Positions 1 to 7,950 of a DNA stretch of 48,437 nucleotides are shown here, piece by piece. A model generated the notes under the pieces. The model made no database searches. It was not told the DNA's origin and saw only the letters and a list, made by a program, of their open reading frames with translations. The stretch is from Coriobacteriaceae bacterium AM100-PB1-1D-6A (lineage in GTDB: Bacteria; Actinomycetota; Coriobacteriia; Coriobacteriales; Coriobacteriaceae). The translations under genes and the position numbers were made by a program. Positions within the stretch are counted from its first letter, which is position 1, and each line of letters opens with the position of its first letter. The stretch is from assembly GCA_027660625.1 (NCBI GenBank), contig JAQDNC010000016.1, positions 1-48,437 of the forward strand, in the 5' to 3' direction.

Positions 1-140
1 CGGCCCGCGGGACATGCGCTCGAAAGCGCGGTCCGGGCACGAGGATGCCCCCGAGTCAGACCTTTCCTATGCGCCATGCGGCCCCCAGGGCACGTGAGGG
101 AGACACCCGGACACCGAAGGTACGGTGGGCGCCGCCCACC
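1..140 (+). other. rRNA operon spacer before 5S (probable 23S-5S spacer)
   Basis: GC-rich stretch directly upstream of 5S rRNA with several small hairpins, for example GCGCT-CGAA-AGCGC near 16-29 and GGGCA-CGAGGA-TGCCC near 35-50. I see none of the conserved 23S 3'-end sequence, so I read it as transcribed spacer. The last bases (131-140) pair with 258-266 to lengthen the 5S stem, as expected for a precursor processing stem. Confidence 0.4.
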
Positions 141-257
141 GGTCAGCGGCCAGAGCATGGGGGGCACGCCCGGTCCCGTTCCGAACCGGGAAGCTAGGCC
201 CCATCGCGCCGGGAGTACTGCGGGGTCAGCCGGTGGGAGGGCAGGGCGCCGCTGACC
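141..257 (+). rRNA. rrf: 5S ribosomal RNA
   Basis: About 117 bases. The ends GGTCAGCGGC and GCCGCTGACC form helix I, and the internal CCCGGTCCCGTTCCGAACC segment is the strongly conserved 5S loop region. Helix I extends outwards to 131-150 paired with 247-266 with one wobble, which marks a processing stem. It is the last gene of an rRNA operon that begins outside the window. Exact mature ends are estimated from the stem. Confidence 0.93.
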
Positions 258-291
258 GGTGGACGGCACCGAGCCGCCATTGGGAATGTAG

Positions 292-322
292 AAGGGGGAG
301 GCCTCGCGGCCTCCCCCTTTTT
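292..322 (+). terminator. Rho-independent terminator of the rRNA operon
   Basis: Ten-pair GC-rich stem GGGGGAGGCC/GGCCTCCCCC with a four-base TCGC loop followed by five T. It lies 35 bases after 5S rRNA. Confidence 0.9.
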
Positions 323-370
323 GCGTTTATAGGGCCATCACTCCACTCTCGCTGTGTTTTTGACCCTCGT

Positions 371-400
371 TTGTCGCATCTTCTGCGAACGGGCTACAAT
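371..400 (+). promoter_or_regulatory. Predicted sigma-70 type promoter for the acpS operon
   Basis: TTGTCG at 371-376 and TACAAT at 395-400 are 18 bases apart, between the rRNA terminator and the first gene of the housekeeping operon. This would put transcript start near 406 and give a short leader. Confidence 0.5.
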
Positions 401-429
401 GTCATAGTCTGTGCAGCATGGAGGTGATT

Positions 430-969
430 ATGGCCGAAGCCGGAATCGGCGTTGATATCGTCGAGATTTCGCGAATGAAATCAATCCTTGAGAATACGCC
501 CGCGTTTGTTCGGCGCGTGTTTACCGATGAAGAGCGTTCGTATTGCGATGCCTCGTCTCGTCCTGCCGCGCATTATGCCAGTCGTTTTGCTTCTCGCGAG
601 GCGGTACTTAAGGCGCTTGGTACGGGTTTTAGCCAGGGCGTTGGCCGTAAAGACGTTTCCGTAACGCGCGATAAGCTCGGCAAGCCAAAAGCGCTGCTTT
701 CGGGTCGCGCTCTTGAAATCGCCCAGGAATTGGGCGTTGTCGAGGTTGCTCTTTCTATTACTCTGACGGGTGACTTGGCTGTCGCTAATGCCATTGCGAT
801 CACCGAGGATGCTCGACCTAAACCCAAGGAAGAAAAAGTGAGCACGAAGGAGCGCGTTGCTCAGACATTTAAAGAGGCTCGTTCTGTCTTAGACGAGCTC
901 GAACAGCTGCAACAATCTGCTTTGTCGGAACATCTGGATGATGATCCGCAAGATGCGCTAGGAGCATAG
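430..969 (+). CDS. acpS: Holo-[acyl-carrier-protein] synthase with C-terminal extension
   Basis: Transfers 4'-phosphopantetheine from coenzyme A to a serine of acyl carrier protein, activating it for fatty acid synthesis in the cytoplasm. The AcpS fold is clear: GIGVDIVEISRM near the N-terminus with the metal-binding Asp, then RRVFTDEER, then SREAVLKALGTG with the catalytic Glu/Lys region. I start at the ATG at 430 because GGAGG at 420-424 sits five bases upstream; an in-frame ATG at 418 overlaps that ribosome site. AcpS is usually about 120-130 residues; this one has 179, with about 50 extra charged, probably helical C-terminal residues (KEEKVSTKERVAQTFKEAR onwards) of unknown role. The stop abuts the next start, so this heads a tight operon. 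Confidence 0.9.
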   Translation: MAEAGIGVDIVEISRMKSILENTPAFVRRVFTDEERSYCDASSRPAAHYASRFASREAVLKALGTGFSQGVGRKDVSVTRDKLGKPKALLSGRALEIAQELGVVEVALSITLTGDLAVANAIAITEDARPKPKEEKVSTKERVAQTFKEARSVLDELEQLQQSALSEHLDDDPQDALGA

Positions 970-2586
970 ATGAAACCGGTTTTGAGTACCGAGGAAGTCG
1001 TTCGCCTCGAAGATATTATCGAGCGTGAGGGTACCTCGAAGGCCGAACTCATGGAGTTGGCGGGCGAATTTGCTGCCAACGAGATTTTAAAGCTCAACCC
1101 CGATCGCGTTCTTGTATTGGTCGGTTTTGGCAACAATGGCGGAGATGGCTGGGTTGCCGCTGACATTCTGACGCATAAGGGCGTTGATGTAGATATCGTC
1201 TCTCCGGTTGAGCCGGATGAGATCCCTGCCGCTCTCGCTCGTCATGTCGCCCGTCGTACTGCTGGTCGCGACGTGCATGTGTGTGTCGGCCCCTCTCGTG
1301 ATGAGCTGGAGGTGCTGATTGATAAGGCTGATGTTGTAGTCGATGCCATTTTTGGTACCGGTTTTCATGGTGATCTTCGTGCGCCGTTTTCAATCTGGAT
1401 CCCCACGGTCAATGAAAATGCCGATCGCGTTGTCTCCATCGATGTTCCTTCGGGCCTGAATGCCGAGACGGGTGTGGTGGATGACGACTGCATTCGTGCC
1501 GAGCGTACGGTGACGATGATTGCTCCCAAGATCGGCTTATACAGCGCTGACGGTCCCGAATATGCAGGCGATCTGGTCTGCGGCGGTCTGTATGACCGCC
1601 TTGATGAGGTTATTGACGATGTCGACCATGCTGCCGAGATCGTGGAACCCGGTGACCTTGTGGACTATTTTGCTCCGCTGCCTACGAATATCGATAAGTA
1701 CTCGCGCGGCTCGGTGCTCATTGTTGCCGGATCGGCGCAGTATCCTGGTGCGGCCATTATGGCTGCCAAGTCCGCTGCCCGCGCAGGCGCCGGCTATGTG
1801 GCAGTCGCGACTCCGGATGCGTGTGCCAACCTTATCCGCATGGCGCTCCCCTCGATTCCGGTCTTTGCTATTCCATCTGATTCCCGCGGTTCTTTTGGTG
1901 CCGCTGCGCGCATGACGGTATGTGAGATTGCCAAGAAATATAGCTGCTTGCTGTGTGGTCCCGGCATGACGACATCTGCCGGTGCCATGCAGGTGGTTTC
2001 GGGTCTGCTTGAGCTCGACGTACCGCTTATCTTGGATGCCGATGCTCTCAACTGCCTTGCCAAGATTGCAATCGATGGCATCGACAGTAATCCCGAGATG
2101 TATCGTCGTGAGCAGCCGCTCGTTATGACGCCGCATTATCGTGAGCTTTCGCGTCTCGTCGCCGGTGATGAGGTCAATGACCTTGGAACCGCGATTGCCG
2201 CCGCGCAAAAGGTTGTCTGGGCCGCCGGTTCCGATAACCTCGTTGTTATCGCTAAGGGCCCGACGACGGCCATTTGCGGTGTTGAGCGCGTGCTGCTGCC
2301 GCTCTCTGGCCCGGCGTCGTTGGCGACCGCTGGCTCGGGTGACGTCCTTGCGGGTATTCTGGCCGGCACGCTAGCCACCATGCGCGATGAGATGGACCGC
2401 TGGGAGCTGCTGTACTCGTATGCCGTCGCGCTTCATAGCTATGCCGGTTTTGCCGCGGCGACGGAGTTTGGCGAGAAGAGCGTTATCGCGACCGATCTTA
2501 TCGACTTGATCGGTCCCGCCATGGAGTTGGCGGCAAAGGATGCGCTCGATGATCTGGGAATCACGGACGAAGGGTCGGATGACTAA
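970..2586 (+). CDS. nnr: Bifunctional NAD(P)H-hydrate epimerase / ADP-dependent dehydratase
   Basis: Repairs hydrated, inactive NAD(P)H. The N-terminal half is the NnrE (YjeF-N) epimerase with GFGNNGGDGWVAA near residue 52, and the C-terminal half is the NnrD ribokinase-like dehydratase with SRGSVLIVAGSAQYPGAA and the nucleotide-binding TAGSGDVLAGILAG. At 538 residues it matches the usual fused bacterial enzyme. The ATG follows the acpS stop with no gap and alr starts two bases after its stop, so translation is probably coupled. The acpS-nnr-alr order is common in bacteria. Confidence 0.93.
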   Translation: MKPVLSTEEVVRLEDIIEREGTSKAELMELAGEFAANEILKLNPDRVLVLVGFGNNGGDGWVAADILTHKGVDVDIVSPVEPDEIPAALARHVARRTAGRDVHVCVGPSRDELEVLIDKADVVVDAIFGTGFHGDLRAPFSIWIPTVNENADRVVSIDVPSGLNAETGVVDDDCIRAERTVTMIAPKIGLYSADGPEYAGDLVCGGLYDRLDEVIDDVDHAAEIVEPGDLVDYFAPLPTNIDKYSRGSVLIVAGSAQYPGAAIMAAKSAARAGAGYVAVATPDACANLIRMALPSIPVFAIPSDSRGSFGAAARMTVCEIAKKYSCLLCGPGMTTSAGAMQVVSGLLELDVPLILDADALNCLAKIAIDGIDSNPEMYRREQPLVMTPHYRELSRLVAGDEVNDLGTAIAAAQKVVWAAGSDNLVVIAKGPTTAICGVERVLLPLSGPASLATAGSGDVLAGILAGTLATMRDEMDRWELLYSYAVALHSYAGFAAATEFGEKSVIATDLIDLIGPAMELAAKDALDDLGITDEGSDD

Positions 2587-2588
2587 TT

Positions 2589-3734
2589 ATGAATAAAGCC
2601 GATTTGACGCGTTGGTCCTGGGTCGAGATCGACCGCGGGGCGCTTCGCCGCAACACGAGGGCCTATAAGAATTTGCTGAATCCGCGTCAGCGCCTGTGCT
2701 GCGTGGTTAAAGCCGACGCTTATGGTCATGGAGCTGTTGAGTGCGCCAAGATTATGTATTCGGCCGGCGCCGACATGTTTGCCGTGGCGACGGTTAACGA
2801 GGGCGTTGAGCTCCGACAGGGCGGGATTACGAAACCCGTCCTTATCCTAAGCGAGCCGCCTATCGAGGCCATTCCGACGTTGCTCGAGTTCGATATCATG
2901 CCCTCGGTCTATACGTCCGACTTTGCTCTTGCGTATGGCGAATGTGCCGTCGCGGCGGGCAAGGTGGGCAAGTATCATCTCGCCATCGAGACGGGCATGA
3001 ACCGCATCGGCGTACATTACACGCAGGTGCTCGACTTTGTCCGCGGTATTGATTTCCATCGCGGTATTCAGTGCGACGGCGTATTTACGCACTTCGCCAC
3101 GGCCGATGAACCTTCGGGCTGGGACTACAAGCTGCAGTGCCAGCGCTTTACCGAGGCCGTTCAGGCCATTAAGGATGCGGGTTTTGAGTGCGGTATCGTG
3201 CATTGCGCCAACACGCCGTCCTCGATGCTCGACCCCTCGATGCATTTTGATATGATTCGCGCCGGCGTTGGCTTGTATGGCATGCAGCCGTGCGAGCTGA
3301 GTAGCCGTGTGATGCAGCTCGATCCCGTTATGAGCGTTCATGCGCGCGTGACGCGCGTGGCGCACCCTGCGATGGGCGAGGGCGTGGGCTACGGTTTTAC
3401 CTACCGCGTACCGCGTACGCGCGTTCAGATCTGCACGCTGCCGATCGGTTATGCCGACGGCCTATCGCGTACGCTTTCCAATCGTATGGATGTGCTGTAT
3501 CGCGGCGAGCGCGTGCGTCAGGTTGGCAATATCTGCATGGATCAGTTTATGGTCGCCATTCAGTCCAACCCGGCACACGAGATTCCCGAGGCCGAGTATG
3601 GTGACGAGATGATTATTGTCGGCCGCGATGGCGATGCCGAGATCACTATGGACGAGATGGCCCGACTGCGCGGAACGATTAACTACGAGGTCGCCTGCGG
3701 CTTTGGCATGCGTCTCGACAAGGTCTACGTGTAG
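2589..3734 (+). CDS. alr: Alanine racemase
   Basis: PLP enzyme interconverting L- and D-alanine to supply D-Ala for peptidoglycan. The PLP lysine lies in VVKADAYGHGAVECA near residue 38; RAGVGLYGMQP and GYGFTYR (the second catalytic tyrosine region) and GNICMDQFMV are further family blocks. 381 residues is normal. It sits two bases after nnr and nine before the DNA glycosylase gene, inside the same operon. Confidence 0.95.
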   Translation: MNKADLTRWSWVEIDRGALRRNTRAYKNLLNPRQRLCCVVKADAYGHGAVECAKIMYSAGADMFAVATVNEGVELRQGGITKPVLILSEPPIEAIPTLLEFDIMPSVYTSDFALAYGECAVAAGKVGKYHLAIETGMNRIGVHYTQVLDFVRGIDFHRGIQCDGVFTHFATADEPSGWDYKLQCQRFTEAVQAIKDAGFECGIVHCANTPSSMLDPSMHFDMIRAGVGLYGMQPCELSSRVMQLDPVMSVHARVTRVAHPAMGEGVGYGFTYRVPRTRVQICTLPIGYADGLSRTLSNRMDVLYRGERVRQVGNICMDQFMVAIQSNPAHEIPEAEYGDEMIIVGRDGDAEITMDEMARLRGTINYEVACGFGMRLDKVYV

Positions 3735-3742
3735 GAGCCGCT

Positions 3743-4363
3743 ATGGGCGTCATGCACATTCCCGGCCATACCCATCAGGCGCCACGTGAGGTCGCACTCG
3801 AGGAGATTGAGGCTGTTTTAGGCGACTGCCATCTCTGCCAGCTCTATCAGTCGCGCCATAACATCGTGTTTGGCGTGGGAAACCCCCACGCTCGCGTCAT
3901 GTTTATTGGTGAAGCACCGGGTCGCAACGAGGATTTGCAGGGCGAACCTTTTGTGGGGGCGGCGGGTGAAGACCTCAACGGCATTTTGTCCCTGGCAGGT
4001 CTTAAGCGCGAGGACGTCTATATCGCCAACGTGCTTAAGTGCCGCCCGCCGGGAAACCGCAATCCGCGTCCCGAGGAAGTGCTGGCTTGCTCACCGTTTT
4101 TGCGCGAGCAGATTCGAAGCATCTGGCCCGATATCATCGTGACGCTCGGTAACCCCGCAACGCACTTTGTGCTCAAGACCGAGATCGGCATTACCAAGCT
4201 GCGCGGCAGGTTCCATCAGATGGGCCACTTTGTGGTGATGCCGACGTTTCATCCTGCGGCGGCGCTGCGCAATCCGGCGTGGCAGGAGTTGCTGGAGGAA
4301 GACTTTAAGATGCTGGGCGACTATCTGGAGCGGCACCCCGCGCCGGAGACCGCCTCGGAATAA
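3743..4363 (+). CDS. Uracil-DNA glycosylase, family 4 (iron-sulfur type)
   Basis: Removes uracil from DNA to start base-excision repair. Family-4 features are visible: CHLCQ near residue 31 and two later cysteines (VLKCRPPGNRNPRPEE and LACSPF) as [4Fe-4S] ligands, the active-site block GEAPGRNEDLQGEPFVGAAG, and the C-terminal FHPAAALRNPAW. 206 residues fits the family. The start at 3743 has AGGAG at 3733-3737 overlapping the alr stop. The enzyme is unrelated in function to its neighbours, so it appears to be a passenger of the operon. Confidence 0.92.
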   Translation: MGVMHIPGHTHQAPREVALEEIEAVLGDCHLCQLYQSRHNIVFGVGNPHARVMFIGEAPGRNEDLQGEPFVGAAGEDLNGILSLAGLKREDVYIANVLKCRPPGNRNPRPEEVLACSPFLREQIRSIWPDIIVTLGNPATHFVLKTEIGITKLRGRFHQMGHFVVMPTFHPAAALRNPAWQELLEEDFKMLGDYLERHPAPETASE

Positions 4364-4378
4364 TAATAAGGAGCGTAT

Positions 4379-4885
4379 ATGTCCCTGGAGCGCCTGGGGG
4401 TAGGTACCTATAGAACGGCCCGTACTGCCGATACGGAGCATTTTGGCGAGCTGGTCGCACCGTGTCTAGAAGATGGCGATGTGCTGATCTTGACCGGCGG
4501 CCTCGGGGTGGGCAAAACCCACTTTACCAAGGGCGTTTCGCGCGCTCTGGGCGATGAGCATATGGTCACAAGCCCTACGTTCGCACTCATGGCCGTTCAT
4601 GACCAAGGGCGTATTCCGCTGTTCCATTTTGATCTGTACCGCCTGGAGCATGCCTACGAGCTTGAGGATACGGGCATTTTTGACGTGCTGGGCTATGAGG
4701 GTGTTTGCCTGCTGGAATGGGGCGAGCAGTTTCAGGATGAACTGACAGATGAGTATCTTTCGGTGACGCTTAAGCGCGATGAGGACGACAGCGACGTGCG
4801 AACGATAACGCTCGAGGCACACGGCGAGCGCGCGATTGAGCTTTCCCATTTGATAGATAAGGCTGTACAAGATGAGCTTGCATAA
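4379..4885 (+). CDS. tsaE: tRNA threonylcarbamoyladenosine biosynthesis ATPase TsaE
   Basis: P-loop ATPase that drives the TsaB-TsaD complex in making t6A37 of ANN-decoding tRNAs. Walker A is GGLGVGKTHFTKG near residue 41, followed by TSPTFALM and HFDLYRLE typical of TsaE, then LLEWGEQF. 168 residues is normal. AAGGAG sits just upstream of the ATG. Its last 14 bases overlap the start of the TsaB-RimI-TsaD gene, so the partners are made together. Confidence 0.95.
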   Translation: MSLERLGVGTYRTARTADTEHFGELVAPCLEDGDVLILTGGLGVGKTHFTKGVSRALGDEHMVTSPTFALMAVHDQGRIPLFHFDLYRLEHAYELEDTGIFDVLGYEGVCLLEWGEQFQDELTDEYLSVTLKRDEDDSDVRTITLEAHGERAIELSHLIDKAVQDELA

Positions 4886-7256
4886 CGACAACGCGCTGGT
4901 GGTGGCGCTCGACACATCGACCGACATGCTTGCCTGCGCGGCAAGCTGGATTGACGTGCAGACAGGCGAGGCAAAGCTGGTAAGTGGGGACCATCTGTGT
5001 CGCCGCCATGCCAACGTGGAGCTCGTGAATACTGTTGATGACCTACTGAAGCAGGCCGGCCTGGATCGCAGCGATGTCGGCTGTTATGTGGTCGGTCGCG
5101 GTCCCGGCTCGTTTACGGGCGTGCGTATCGGCATCTCCACCGCAAAGGGTCTGGCGCACGGTGCCAATGTGCCGTTGCTGGGCGTGTCGACGCTCGATGC
5201 TTGCGCCTGGACGGCATGGAAGGCCGGCGTGCGCGGCAAGCTTGGTGTTCTTGCCGATGCCATGCGCGGCGAGGTGTACCCGGCGCTCTATGTGCTGGGG
5301 GATGAGGGCCCCGAGCGTCTGTTTGAGCGCGAGCGCGTGGTCAAGGCCGCCGTGGCGCTTGATGAGTGGCGCCAGACCGCGGACTGGGATCAGGTTCAGC
5401 TGACTGGTGACGGTCTCGTGCGTTATGGCAAACTGCTGGGCGAGGATGAGACGGCGCGCTGCGTGGAGCGAGACCTGTGGTGGCCCTCGGGCGAGGGCCT
5501 GCTGATGGCGCACGCCGCAGGCGATGGCGATCCGGCTCGCGTCTTGCCGATCTATACGCGCCTTTCGGACGCCGAGGAAAACGAGCGCAAGCGTCTGGGC
5601 CTTGCCGAGAGCGCGCAGAGTGAGGTGACAGGTGTTGCCGACGAGCTTGCCGGACGTCATCTGCAATTCCGCCCCATGGGCGCGGCGGATGCCGAGGGCG
5701 CGAGCGCACTGGAGACCGCCTGCTTTGAAGGCGCCGGACACGAGGCGTGGACGCCGGGCATGTTCCTGTCCGAGCTGGGCGAGGACGTTGCCGCGCCACG
5801 TAGCTGGTGGGTGGCGCACGACGACGGCCGTCTGCTGGGTCTTGCCGGCGGTATGGTCGTCGACGGGGACGTGCAGATTATGGACGTTGCCGTCGATCCG
5901 GCGCATCGCCGCGAGGGCATCGCCCGCAAGCTTCTGTCGCACGTGAGCTATGACGCGCAGATGCTCGGCTGCACCACGGCTTCGCTTGAGGTTGAGGACG
6001 GCAACGAGGCCGCAATTGCGCTCTATGCTGCTCTGGGCTTTACCGAGGCGGGTCGTCGCCGTGGCTATTACGGTGCCGGCAAGGATGCCATCGTCATGAC
6101 GGCGCCGCTGCCCCTGGTGCTTCCTCTCGACAATGCCTCGCCCGAGCCGACGGCTGCCGAACAGCGTGTATGGCCGCTGCCCGCGCCCGAACGCACCGCT
6201 GAGGAGCGTGCCGAAATCGAGCGCCGCCGCCTGGTGCTTGCCATCGAGAGCTCCTGCGACGAGACAGCCGTGGCAATTATCGATGCGGATGGCAATATAC
6301 TGGCCAACCAGGTGTCGACACAGATTGATTTTCATGCTCGCTTTGGCGGCGTGGTGCCCGAGATCGCCTCGCGCAAGCACGTTGAGGTCATCGTGAGCGT
6401 CGTGGACGCGGCACTCGAGGACGCCGCAGCGTCGCTGGGCCTTACGGGCGGAGCCATTGCACCAAGTGAGCTTGCCGCCGTGGGCGTGACGCAAGGTCCG
6501 GGCCTGGTGGGTGCCTTGGTGGTGGGTGTCGCCTTTGCCAAGGGCTTTGCGTATGCTGCCGGCAAACCGCTGGTGTGCGTCAATCATCTGGAGGGTCACC
6601 TGTTTGCCAACCTGTTGGCGCAGCCCGACCTCAAGCCGCCGTTTATCTTTACGCTTGTTTCGGGCGGGCACACCATGCTCGTGCACGTAAGGGCATGGGG
6701 CGACTACGAGGTGCTTGGCGAGACGCTTGACGACGCCGTGGGCGAAGCCTTCGACAAGGTGGCAAAGGCACTGGGCCTTGGCTATCCCGGAGGCCCCATC
6801 ATCTCCAAGCTTGCCGAGACGGGCAACCCTAAGGCGATTGATTTCCCCCGCGCGCTGAACAGCAGGGGCGACTACCGCTTCTCGCTTTCGGGCCTCAAGA
6901 CGGCGGTGACGCTCTACATCGAGCAGGAGACCAAGGCCGGGCGCACGATTCATCTGCCCGATTTGGCGGCTTCGTTTGAGGCGGCGGTCTTTGACGTGCA
7001 GTACAAGAAGGCCAAAAACGCCCTGCATGCTACCGGGTGCAAGGAGTATTGCATCGGCGGCGGCGTCTCGGCCAACCCGCATCTGCGCGAGATGATGATC
7101 AAGAAACTCGGGCGTCAGGGAATCCGCGTAACGGTGCCGCCCTTGTCTGCCTGCACCGATAACGCCGCCATGATCGCGGAGGTCGCTCGCCGTAAATTCG
7201 ACCGAGGTGAAATCTCGCCGTTCGATGTCGACGCCGATCCAAACATGACGCTGTAG
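4872..7256 (+). CDS. tsaB-rimI-tsaD: Fused TsaB / RimI acetyltransferase / TsaD
   Basis: One 794-residue polypeptide holding three proteins that are separate in most bacteria. Residues 1 to about 250 are TsaB (VVALDTSTDML, then GRGPGSFTGVRIGIST). Residues about 265-415 are a RimI-like GNAT N-acetyltransferase (IMDVAVDPAHRREGIARKL and NEAAIALYAALGF). Residues about 450-794 are the t6A transferase TsaD (LAIESSCDETAVAI, metal-binding HLEGH, FSLSGLKTAV, IGGGVSANPHLR, CTDNAAM). All key motifs of the three parts are present, so each is probably active. Overlap with tsaE places the whole t6A machinery except TsaC here. The fusion fixes TsaB:TsaD at 1:1. Confidence 0.95.
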   Translation: MSLHNDNALVVALDTSTDMLACAASWIDVQTGEAKLVSGDHLCRRHANVELVNTVDDLLKQAGLDRSDVGCYVVGRGPGSFTGVRIGISTAKGLAHGANVPLLGVSTLDACAWTAWKAGVRGKLGVLADAMRGEVYPALYVLGDEGPERLFERERVVKAAVALDEWRQTADWDQVQLTGDGLVRYGKLLGEDETARCVERDLWWPSGEGLLMAHAAGDGDPARVLPIYTRLSDAEENERKRLGLAESAQSEVTGVADELAGRHLQFRPMGAADAEGASALETACFEGAGHEAWTPGMFLSELGEDVAAPRSWWVAHDDGRLLGLAGGMVVDGDVQIMDVAVDPAHRREGIARKLLSHVSYDAQMLGCTTASLEVEDGNEAAIALYAALGFTEAGRRRGYYGAGKDAIVMTAPLPLVLPLDNASPEPTAAEQRVWPLPAPERTAEERAEIERRRLVLAIESSCDETAVAIIDADGNILANQVSTQIDFHARFGGVVPEIASRKHVEVIVSVVDAALEDAAASLGLTGGAIAPSELAAVGVTQGPGLVGALVVGVAFAKGFAYAAGKPLVCVNHLEGHLFANLLAQPDLKPPFIFTLVSGGHTMLVHVRAWGDYEVLGETLDDAVGEAFDKVAKALGLGYPGGPIISKLAETGNPKAIDFPRALNSRGDYRFSLSGLKTAVTLYIEQETKAGRTIHLPDLAASFEAAVFDVQYKKAKNALHATGCKEYCIGGGVSANPHLREMMIKKLGRQGIRVTVPPLSACTDNAAMIAEVARRKFDRGEISPFDVDADPNMTL

Positions 7257-7268
7257 TCGTACGGGTGC

Positions 7269-7403
7269 GGTCCCCGACCGGAGGGGCCGGATATAAGGTT
7301 TCCTGCTCTACAGTCCTGCGCAAGACGAAGGCCACATTAAGTGGCCTTCTTTGCGTGCGGAACTCGCGATAAACCTTATATCCGGCCCCTCCGGTCGGGG
7401 ACC
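7269..7403. repeat. Long palindromic element, copy A (conserved core, private arms)
   Basis: Two perfectly complementary 33-base arms (7269-7301 and 7371-7403) enclose a 69-base core (7302-7370). The core has its own nine-pair hairpin GAAGGCCAC/GTGGCCTTC. The same core recurs at 41819-41887 with one difference and, inverted, at 7592-7661, but the outer arms are different in each copy. It begins 13 bases after the tsaD stop. There is no long T run, so it is not a typical intrinsic terminator. Confidence 0.9.
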
Positions 7404-7511
7404 TTTCTGTATCGATATAGCTTCTGAGCTGGTTCGGCGTCGACAGCGTCCGGCAAGGTTAGCCAGCCTGCATCGAATTTCCGGCGTGCTTTGGCTGAAA
7501 GAATAAGTTGG

Positions 7512-7537
7512 TGTGCGGAGCTTTGCTCCGCACATTT
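7512..7537 (+). terminator. Possible terminator hairpin
   Basis: Ten-pair stem TGTGCGGAGC/GCTCCGCACA with a three-base TTT loop and a short TTT tail, between the two palindromic elements. The weak T tail makes terminator function uncertain. The surrounding 7404-7546 holds no gene I can support. Confidence 0.4.
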
Positions 7538-7546
7538 GGGATGGGA

Positions 7547-7706
7547 GCTCCTCGGGGGCGGGGCGGGCGCCTGCCGCCATATATGAACTTTATCGCGAGT
7601 TCCGCACGAACAGGAGGCCACTTAATGTGGCCTCCGTCGTGAGCAGGACTGTCCGAGCAGGAAAGTTCATATATGGCGGCAGGCGCCCGCCCCGCCCCCG
7701 AGGAGC
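7547..7706. repeat. Long palindromic element, copy B (core inverted)
   Basis: Perfectly complementary 45-base arms (7547-7591 and 7662-7706) enclose a 70-base core (7592-7661). Read on the minus strand the core aligns with those of copies A and C, including the hairpin around CCACATTAAGTGG and the end GTGCGGAACTCGCGAT. The GC-rich arms share no sequence with those of copy A beyond the last few AT-rich bases beside the core. Confidence 0.9.
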
Positions 7707-7803
7707 ATCTCTCATGCAAAAACTGTCGTGGGGTAAAGTCCGAGGTCAGTGGCGTTTTATACCGAGAAATTCAAAAAAGTGGAAAATTCATTACATATTT
7801 GCG

Positions 7804-7832
7804 TTGACTTTAGGTAACTAAAGTTTCATACT
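7804..7832 (+). promoter_or_regulatory. Promoter with operator-like dyad for the cstA transcript
   Basis: TTGACT at 7804-7809 and CATACT at 7827-7832 are 17 bases apart. Between and overlapping them is a perfect dyad ACTTTAG-GTAA-CTAAAGT (7807-7824), a good position for a repressor. The cognate regulator is not identified. Confidence 0.55.
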
Positions 7833-7903
7833 CCTTTTCAACCACTGGGGGATGTGAACACGCACGGATCGTTCACATCATGATTGAAGAGGATTTCTTA
7901 GAC

Positions 7904-7948
7904 ATGTTCACGCATCAGCTAAACATTATCAGCGTAGTAATTATCTGA
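7904..7948 (+). CDS. Ile/Val-rich leader peptide upstream of cstA
   Basis: A 14-codon reading frame, MFTHQLNIISVVII, ending in TGA. An AGAGGA ribosome site lies ten bases upstream. Five of the last seven codons are Ile or Val plus an earlier Ile, the pattern of leader peptides that control branched-chain amino acid operons by ribosome stalling. It lies between a promoter and an intrinsic terminator that precedes cstA. Function as an attenuation leader is inferred from arrangement only. Confidence 0.55.
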   Translation: MFTHQLNIISVVII

Positions 7949-7950
7949 TG

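Noticed and set aside
125..427. Open frame across the 5S rRNA
   Set aside because: Overlaps 5S rRNA and its terminator, with no family resemblance.
5043..7082. 679-codon open frame on the minus strand
   Set aside because: Lies wholly antisense to the tsaB-rimI-tsaD fusion, has no recognisable domain and reflects high GC with few stops.
7269..7706. Copies A and B as ordinary intrinsic terminators
   Set aside because: Arms of 33-45 pairs with a 70-base core and no T run are unlike intrinsic terminators, and the core recurs elsewhere.
7513..7821. 102-codon plus-strand frame through palindrome copy B
   Set aside because: Both arms of the palindrome are read as coding by chance; no ribosome site or domain.
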